Positions 49,273 to 55,120 of a stretch of 55,120 nt of DNA are shown here, piece after piece. The stretch comes from Vulcanisaeta distributa JCM 11217 (GTDB lineage Archaea > Thermoproteota > Thermoprotei > Thermoproteales > Thermocladiaceae): contig NZ_BBBJ01000013.1 in assembly GCF_001316005.1 (NCBI RefSeq), positions 1-55,120 of the forward strand, given 5' to 3'. A program made the translations under genes and the position numbers. The first letter of the stretch is position 1, and every line of letters begins with the position of its first letter. The notes below the pieces were generated by a model that ran no database searches, was not told where the DNA came from, and saw nothing but the letters and a program-made list of their open reading frames with translations.

Positions 49273-50849
49273 ATGAGCGAGCCTGGCATTGGTTTTACGG
49301 TACATAATGTCATAAGGAGGGCCGCGACACTATGCCCTGAGACCGAAATAGTTTGGGAAAGTAATAGGGTTAGTTATGGTGAAGTGTATAGGCGCATTAT
49401 TTCGTTAGCTACTTCATTATTATCGCTAGGTATAGGCAAAGGCACGGTTATTGGTATTGCTGATTGGAATACATTACCGATGTTTGAGCTTCATTACGCA
49501 GCAGCCATGATCGGCGCCATCATTTATCCGGTGAATGTAAGGTTGCCACCTGACCAAATAGCGTATACGATCAAGGTGGCCGGTGTAGAGTGGCTATTCT
49601 ATTCTAATGATTTTAAGGCATTGAGCACATTGGTGAGTAAAGATAAGACCGTAGGGCTAAGCTCTGAGTGTGATGCAAAGTATTGCTATAACGATTTAGT
49701 TAATACTAAAGCCACCAAAGAACCTGAGATTGAGATCACCGGAAGGGACTTCTACTCAATACTATTTACATCGGGCACGACAGGTCTTCCAAAGGCTGTT
49801 AGGTATACTCATGAGAAGTTCGTACATGGCGCATTGGCTATAGCATACCAACTTAGCATGTACAATACGCCGGCTAGCCTACATCAGGGTGATGTGATAA
49901 TGCCATTTATACCATTTTATCATATTCACTCATGGGGGGGCAGCTTCATTCATGCGCCATACCTATGCGATAAGTACGTATTAATGGGCAGGTTCATACC
50001 TGATAAGGCATTAACACTTATTGAGACTGAAGGAGTTACTTGGGTAAATGCCGTACCGACTATGATGTACATGCTTATTGACACGGCTGAAAAGATGAAT
50101 AAGGTTAATGTATTACGCGGATTAAAGGCATTGGTTGGTGGTATGCCAATAACTAGCGGTCTCGCTAAGAAAATGCATGAACTCGGTATTAACTTCTCAT
50201 CCATATACGGAGGAACTGACATGCTCGCTACATCAATCTCAATAGCTCCCAAGAACTATAATTCAATAGATGAATTCCTTGACTACATAAGGTTAACAAC
50301 ACACCCCGTACCCTTTGTTGAGGTAAGGATTGTTGACCCAGCTACAAATAAGGACGTAGCCCAGGCCAAGTTGGTGAGGTTTGGATAAGGGCTCCATGGC
50401 TACCGTATGAATACTATAAAGACCCTGAAAAGACAAGGGAAAGTTACGTAGGTAATTGGTTCAGAACTGGCGATGTTGGAATGATACTCAATGATGGCGG
50501 ATTAAGAATACTCGACAGACTTAAGGACGTAATTAAAAGTGGAGGAGAGTGGATACCAACGAGTATTCTTGAAGCTATTATTTCAAACATACCTGGCGTT
50601 GACTTAGTGGCTGTGATTGGAAGGCCACATGAGAAGTGGGGGGGTGAGAGACCTATAGCCGTTGTAAAGCCCAAGGAGGGCTATAGCTTAACGAAGGAGC
50701 AAATATATGATGCATTAAATAAAGAGGTTAATGCTGGCAGGATACCCAAGTGGTGGATACCTGATGACGTGATTTTCGTTAAGGAAATTCCGCTAACGAG
50801 TACAGGCAAAATTGATAAGAAGGAACTAAAAAGAAATATACTTGGCTAA
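49273..50849 (+). CDS. AMP-dependent acyl-CoA synthetase, second copy (one apparent frameshift)
   Basis: About 526 residues of the ANL superfamily, of the medium/long-chain fatty acid ligase type. ILFTSGTTGLPKAVRYTHEK is the adenylation motif, SIYGGTDMLATS the second, and YVGNWFRTGDVGMILNDGGL and RLKDVIKSGGEWIPTSILEA the hinge. TSTGKIDKKELKRNI holds the catalytic Lys. The frame breaks at 50364-50365: GG for GGG, after which GEVWIRAPWLPYEYYKDPEK continues. The G7 run at 50638 inserts a Gly into the family motif KWGERP. It starts six bases after the dehydrogenase stop and ends the cluster. Confidence 0.9.
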
Positions 50850-50956
50850 GTATAAATCTTAAATCATTTATTTTTAATGTATCATTAACTATTATATAAT
50901 TTTATACCCAAACTCTATTGCCTTAATATTTTTGATTGCCTTAATATTTTTGTTAA

Positions 50957-51498
50957 TTATATCCTCGCTCCGGCCCTTCTACCTATTAGTGCTTCTCTGA
51001 AGTACTTAGTAATTACCTGCTTTGCATGTTCTAATGATAATTTGTCCTTTAGTAGCTCGGTGTTGCTTAAGTATTTTATTGATGCGCCTAGGATTTCGTT
51101 AATGCAGAGACGTTACCGCTAATTTGTCTCGCGGTTGTTATTATGCCTAATTCACGGCGTCTCTTACCACTACATTGTGTTTTGTCGCCCTTATTAACGT
51201 GATTGTCAATGACTATGAGCCCATCATCCTTAACATAACCACAGTACTTATCATATGCTGGTTGTGTGAGTAGGAACGCTAGGTCTAACCTCCTAGCCTT
51301 TGGGTAGTCGATCTCCTCATCACTTATTATCACGTCTGACAACGCATCGCCACCACGGGTTTATAAGCCGTATGATGGGCTGTAGACCACGTATAAGTCT
51401 GGGTCGGCCTCTATCACGGTTAACGCTAATAACCTGCCGGCCGTAATCACGCCCTGACCACCAAAGCCGGCAAACCTAACCTCGAGCCTCGCTCTCAT
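50957..51498 (-). pseudogene. 2-oxoacid:ferredoxin oxidoreductase gamma subunit, decayed
   Basis: From an ATG at 51498 one reads RLEVRFAGFGGQGVITAGRL, the gamma-subunit glycine-rich motif, then VYSPSYG. Here the family continues PE(A/T)RGG, but the sequence has a leucine codon and TAA (complement at 51361-51363), then TRGGDALSDVIISDEEIDYP and LLTQPAYDKYCGYVKDDGLI in the same frame. Near 51105-51120 the frame slips, and the tail LGASIKYLSNTELLKDKLSL, then KQVITKYFREALIGRRAG, is in another frame, ending at 50957. The nonsense codon does not involve a homopolymer and would need at least two substitutions, so this is a true relic rather than the run-length problem seen elsewhere. The gamma subunit normally completes the oxidoreductase with alpha, beta and delta. 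Confidence 0.72.
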
Positions 51499-51799
51499 CA
51501 CCTCTGATAATCGTTATTGCATAGTCAGGGCAGTAGAGCTCGCAGATTCCGCAGTCAATGCACCTCTCCACGTACTTAGCCACGGGTAGGAATGCCCCGT
51601 AATCACCAACGACATTGGATACCTCAAAGACCTTTGTTGGGCATTTATCAACACAGATGTAACAGCCCTTGCATAGGTACTTATCCACGTCAATTCTCAC
51701 AACAGGTTTACGCCTCGTGCCCGCATAAAATCTAACGCCTGCATAAATGGCACCACGGACCAAGGCCTTACTACCCATCATCAATGAATACTTACCCAT
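51476..51799 (-). CDS. 4Fe-4S ferredoxin-type delta subunit of a 2-oxoacid:ferredoxin oxidoreductase
   Basis: A 107-residue protein with two 4Fe-4S cluster motifs: CKGCYICVDKCPTKVF and CIDCGICELYCPDYAI. The N-terminal part (RRKPVVRIDVDKYLCKG) is as in the delta (ferredoxin) subunits of pyruvate or other 2-oxoacid oxidoreductases. It overlaps the start of the gamma relic by 23 nt. No alpha or beta catalytic subunits lie in the window, so with gamma broken the delta may be an orphan. It could still serve as a free ferredoxin, but the open frame is complete. Confidence 0.8.
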   Translation of the reverse strand: MGKYSLMMGSKALVRGAIYAGVRFYAGTRRKPVVRIDVDKYLCKGCYICVDKCPTKVFEVSNVVGDYGAFLPVAKYVERCIDCGICELYCPDYAITIIRGDESEARG

Positions 51800-51859
51800 T
51801 TGGTATCCCGTAGATTACTAATTAGAATTATTAGAATTAAATTAAAATATTATATCAAT

Positions 51860-52260
51860 ATTGCCATGGAATGCCTAGTAACATTTTTAATAATCATCAA
51901 TAGCATTTTTATGGCGATACTCGATGCATACACCGACATACCTAGTTATCTCCTTTAGACGCTCCTCTTCATAGTGATGATATTGCCATGGTATCAATAA
52001 GGCCGTTATAACACGTGAAATCGAGACTCTAGCATTAATTGAGCGTAAGTATGGATCTAGGGTAACAACGATAATGCACGGGCAGGAAAAGACTGAGCCG
52101 TGAAGTATCTAAGGGATGTGGGCTTAAGGTATTGACTGATGTGTCACCTGAGGTTTTATGAATTAATGACGTTATACCCACAGGCCTGGGATTGAGTACT
52201 GCCATACCCAATAGTGCCAAGGTCTATGACAAGGAGGAGTGAGGTGGTATCTTCATAAGT
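51860..52260 (+). other. Gene-free stretch with degraded coding remnant
   Basis: Between the delta subunit and 52331 there is no intact gene. On the plus strand broken frames look protein-like: ILDAYTDIPSYLL near 51915, AVITREIETLALIERKYGSR at about 51995-52060, and NDVIPTGLGLSTAIPNSAKV at about 52165-52225, with stops and shifts between. I cannot name the ancestral protein. The adjacent gamma relic suggests that this part of the chromosome is decaying. Confidence 0.35.
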
Positions 52261-52331
52261 AGTGCCTGGACAGAGAGATTTAAATGAAGAAAATCGATAA
52301 TTTTAATTTGAATCTTATAGTTATATGTCAT

Positions 52332-52853
52332 TTATCGCCTTGATCTTCTCATTAATATAATTATTATTGCCACCAACACAACAATTATTACTATAATTAC
52401 GGTTATCAAGAGTGTGCTTTGATTGCCATAATTGGTATTGCCTGTCGAGTTATTTGTTTTAGGCATTGGTATTGTTATGTTTATTTGGTTTGTGAAGTTC
52501 TCGTTTGTTAAGTAAAAATTGTATGTTTTGAAGATGGCTTCTCCATTTATTGTTGCGTTAATTGTTATGGTAATTATATCTTCCTTACCTGGTAATGGAG
52601 GTGGTGGTTGTGGGATTACGGCAATACCCTCATTATTTGTGGTAGTTGTGCCGTAGGCATGGAGCATCTGGGTCGTATATGACTGGACAAACTCCATGTA
52701 CGTAATTGAGGCATTGCGTAAAGGACCTATGCCCTGGATTGTCACATTTACCTGTACTGTGTCTTGTGATGCTAGTGACGTTATCGATACTATGATTATC
52801 GCCATTAGTATTGTTATAATTACGTATTTAGCGAATTCATTCCTGTTGATCAC
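52332..52853 (-). CDS. Small secreted membrane-anchored protein of unknown function
   Basis: A 173-residue protein with a signal peptide (YVIITILMAIIIVSITSLAS), a Thr- and Asn-rich extracytoplasmic domain of about 110 residues (VNVTIQGIGPLRNASITYME, then IPQPPPPLPGKEDIITITIN), a flexible linker (KTNNSTGNTNYGNQ) and a C-terminal helix (LLITVIIVIIVVLVAIIIIL) with RRSRR. The many NxT/NxS sequons suggest a glycosylated surface protein. The domain is probably a beta sandwich (Ig- or carboxypeptidase-regulatory-like, as ASITYME and NNEGIAVIP hint), but I cannot assign a family. Confidence 0.6.
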   Translation of the reverse strand: MINRNEFAKYVIITILMAIIIVSITSLASQDTVQVNVTIQGIGPLRNASITYMEFVQSYTTQMLHAYGTTTTNNEGIAVIPQPPPPLPGKEDIITITINATINGEAIFKTYNFYLTNENFTNQINITIPMPKTNNSTGNTNYGNQSTLLITVIIVIIVVLVAIIIILMRRSRR

Positions 52854-52918
52854 GATTATGACACGATGGTACTAATGTATATAAGCATTACGTTATGTGC
52901 TAAGTCGGCATCCGTAGA

Positions 52919-53695
52919 TTACCTACAGGTATTGTATTCCTTGATTACTCTATTAAATAGTTCGTGGTCTTTAGCGGCCATGTCCATAAGTTCGCCATTT
53001 AGGACTTTCCTTGATGTTTGCTCTCCATGAATTCTGTACCTGGTTAGGATAATTGGTTCATGAAGCACGGCATAGCATTGAGTTAGTACCAATATGAAGA
53101 ATAGGGCATCTGAGTATAGGTTAGTGCTTTCAATGAGTTCAAGCCTACGGGCTAATGCGTCCTTAATCGCTGACAAGCTTGATGTGTTGTAAAATAATGG
53201 CCAGTAATTAGCATTTAGCCAATCATTAACACTGGAACGCATGTATAAGTCGGCATTGTCCCTAATAATGACGCTTCTTTTAAGGATCATTGAGCGATAA
53301 TAGGCAGGTAATTCGTGGTAATCTAGCTCGTTCCCGTTAGTATCAATGAATTGAAATAGGTTATGGTAAAGACCAAGCCCAGCAATTTTACTGAACGTCT
53401 CATCTACATGACTAAGCTTATTCTGGAACCACTCATCATCATCGTCAAGGAACGCAATAACGTCACCGCTCGACTCCTCAATGCCCCTAGCCCACATTGG
53501 GCCTATTCTGGTGCTTACGTTGTGGATTACAAAACCGTGTGGACTAACTAAGTCCTTAATCTCCCTGTCATCGTATGACATAATAACTATTAATTCATCA
53601 GGTTTCCTTGTTTGGTTTATCACTGAAGAAATAGCGTGCTTAAGTAATTGAACCCTAGACCTAGTGGTACTGATAATTAAGGCCGTTATCTCCAC
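52919..53695 (-). CDS. Family 2 glycosyltransferase
   Basis: A 258-residue GT-A fold enzyme. MEITALIISTTRSRVQLLKH, then AISSVINQTRKPDELIVIMS, is the nucleotide-sugar binding N-terminus, and SGDVIAFLDDDDEWFQNKLS holds the DxD metal site. RIGPMWARGIEESSG corresponds to the segment that precedes it. No membrane helix is present. It transfers a sugar from a nucleotide donor to a lipid, glycan or protein. The acceptor is unknown; surface glycosylation is likely, given the secreted neighbour. It is divergent from the GH1 gene. Confidence 0.87.
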   Translation of the reverse strand: MEITALIISTTRSRVQLLKHAISSVINQTRKPDELIVIMSYDDREIKDLVSPHGFVIHNVSTRIGPMWARGIEESSGDVIAFLDDDDEWFQNKLSHVDETFSKIAGLGLYHNLFQFIDTNGNELDYHELPAYYRSMILKRSVIIRDNADLYMRSSVNDWLNANYWPLFYNTSSLSAIKDALARRLELIESTNLYSDALFFILVLTQCYAVLHEPIILTRYRIHGEQTSRKVLNGELMDMAAKDHELFNRVIKEYNTCR

Positions 53696-53843
53696 ACGAA
53701 GAACTTACCTGTTAATCATTTTAATAATTACTGCGTTTTTCCCGTAGGCCAACCCACTCATGGTTAAAACCTGAAAATTATCAAGACATTACTGTATAGC
53801 AATATAGCAACTCCTAAAAATAATCTAAAATTAAGTTAAATAC

Positions 53844-55120
53844 GTGACGTTATCATTCCCTAAGAACTTCAGGTTTGGCTGGTCTCAAGCCGGTTTTCAA
53901 CATGAAATGGGTGTCCCAGGTGATGAGGATCAAAACAGCGATTGGTGGGTTTGGGTTCATGATAGGGATAACATAGCGTCCGGCCTCGTTAGTGGTGACC
54001 TGCCAGAGAATGGACCTGGTTATTGGAGTCTATACAGGGTTTTTCATGATAATGCCGTTAGGATGGGGGGGCTCGATATTGCCAGGATTAATGTTGAGTG
54101 GTCCAGGGTATTCCCAAAACCAATGCCGGAGCCGCCCAGTGGTAATGTTGAGGTTGTTAGCGATAGGGTAATTAAGGTTGATGTTGATGAGCGCGACCTA
54201 AGGAGACTTGATGAGGCGGCTAATAAGGCTGCCGTTGAGCATTATAGAGCGATCTTTAATGATTTGAAGAATAGGAACATATTCTTCATACTGAACCTCT
54301 ATCACTGGCCGTTACCGCTGTGGGTTCATGACCCAATAAGGGTTAGGAGGGGTGATCTTTCTGGACCCATTGGTTGGCTCGATATTAAGACGGTAATTAA
54401 CTTCGCCAGATTCGCGGCGTACGTGGCTTGGAAGTTTGATGACTTAGTTGATATGTACTCGACAATGAATGAGCCAAATGTGGTTGCTTGGAATGGTTAC
54501 GTCAATGTTAAGTCTGGCTTCCCGCCAAGTTATTTAAACCCTGACTTAGCGAGAAAGGCGCTGATTAATTTAATTCAGGCCCATGCGAAGGCCTATGATG
54601 CAATTAAGATGGTTAGTAAGAAGCCTGTGGGGGGGATTATCTATGCGAATAATGCCTACACGCCATTGACGGAGAGAGACGTTAAGGCGGTGGAGTTAGC
54701 TGAACAAGATGCAAGGTGGTCTTTCTTCGACGCGATAATCCATGGGAACTTGCATGGTGAGGTTAGGGAAGACCTTAGGAATAGGCTTGATTGGATTGGG
54801 GGGTGAATTACTACTCAAGGCTCGTGGTTAGGCTAGTTGGTGATAACTCATACGCGGTCGTACCAGGTTATGGGCATGCTTGCAAGAGGAACTCCGTAAG
54901 CCCTGATAATAGGCCATGCAGCGACTTTGGTTGGGAGTTTTACCCGGAGGGCTTATACGATGTATTAGTAAAGTACTGGAGGAGGTATCACCTGCCCATA
55001 TACGTTACTGAGAACGGAATTGCCGACTCGGCTGATTATCTAAGGCCGTATTACCTAGTTAGCCATATATACCAGGTGCATAGGGCCTTGAGTGATGGGG
55101 GGGGTTGATGTTAGGGGGGG
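53844..55120 (+). CDS. lacS: GH1 beta-glycosidase, LacS type; runs off the window end (two apparent frameshifts)
   Basis: The sequence follows the Sulfolobus solfataricus beta-glycosidase LacS closely: [70 protein letters not shown] (acid/base Glu), [20 protein letters not shown] and [20 protein letters not shown] (nucleophile Glu). It hydrolyses beta-glucosides and galactosides in the cytoplasm. Where LacS has KMGLKIARLN and KPVGIIYAN, this protein has [11 protein letters not shown] and [10 protein letters not shown], the extra Gly being coded by G7 runs at 54065 and 54630. The frame breaks at 54798-54803 (six G in LDWIG.VNYYSR) and at 55097-55104 (eight G before VDVRG). About 430 residues are present. 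Start is GTG 53844. It may finish the breakdown of glucans imported by the 18-25 kb locus. Confidence 0.93.

Noticed and set aside
52035..52220. Minus-strand open frame in the decayed region
   Set aside because: Low-complexity composition without a family match; plus-strand remnants look more protein-like.
7020..55120. G7 runs as G-quadruplex regulatory elements
   Set aside because: Runs are single and scattered inside coding regions, not in groups of four closely spaced tracts, so they cannot form ordinary intramolecular quadruplexes.

Overview
The window reads as chromosome of a hyperthermophilic crenarchaeon of the order Thermoproteales, most like Vulcanisaeta or Caldivirga. Grounds: moderate G+C, leaderless-type genes with a TATA-like box about 26 nt upstream, a tRNA-Met intron at position 29/30, a PaREP2b-family gene pair, a thermopsin-type acid protease, a LacS-type GH1 glycosidase, and Opp-type sugar ABC transport. 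Genus placement is inference.

Layout. 1-6.7 kb: MoxR ATPase (edge) and transglutaminase-like membrane protein, divergent from a DUF4129-like protein and RNase HII; a ParA-like ATPase convergent with a TadC/FlaJ-like membrane protein; a LysE-type exporter. 6.7-13.4 kb: a candidate C/D-box sRNA, tRNA-Lys, a PLD-like protein, a PaREP2b pair beside an intron-containing tRNA-Met, two orphan proteins, an aminotransferase and a cupin. 13.7-18.2 kb: serine hydrolase, metallo-beta-lactamase-fold enzyme, FkbM methyltransferase, NCS1 permease. 18.2-28 kb: a beta-glucan uptake and hydrolysis locus, with a binding protein divergent from two permeases, two ATPases and GH12; then GH5-like and a stand-alone ABC membrane domain. 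A long palindrome sits in the divergent promoter. 28-42 kb: APC permease, archaeal ATPase, MFS, thermopsin, retropepsin-like protease, alpha/beta hydrolase, FAD oxidase plus crotonase, VapBC, penicillin-amidase family enzyme. 42.2-50.8 kb: an acyl-CoA catabolic cluster (MFS, hydrolase, two acyl-CoA ligases, KAS III-like enzyme, TetR, acyl-CoA dehydrogenase). 50.9-55.1 kb: decaying 2-oxoacid:ferredoxin oxidoreductase genes, a secreted protein, a GT2 and a GH1 that runs off the end.

The strongest unexplained signal is in G and C runs. About seventy runs of G or C (mostly exactly seven, some six or eight) are spread over both strands. Wherever an independent constraint exists, the run looks three bases too long: the tRNA-Met acceptor stem, the arms of the 20.2 kb palindrome, the LacS alignment, and conserved WG, DG and PGP motifs. 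Many genes are also frameshifted, almost always by one base missing from a run (GGG read as GG, CCC as CC, or a long run one short of in-frame). The simplest reading is a systematic sequencing or consensus artefact; genuine poly-G slippage is the biological alternative. I therefore merged broken reading frames into single genes and state each break point. By contrast, the oxidoreductase gamma gene at 51 kb carries a non-homopolymer nonsense codon and looks truly decayed.
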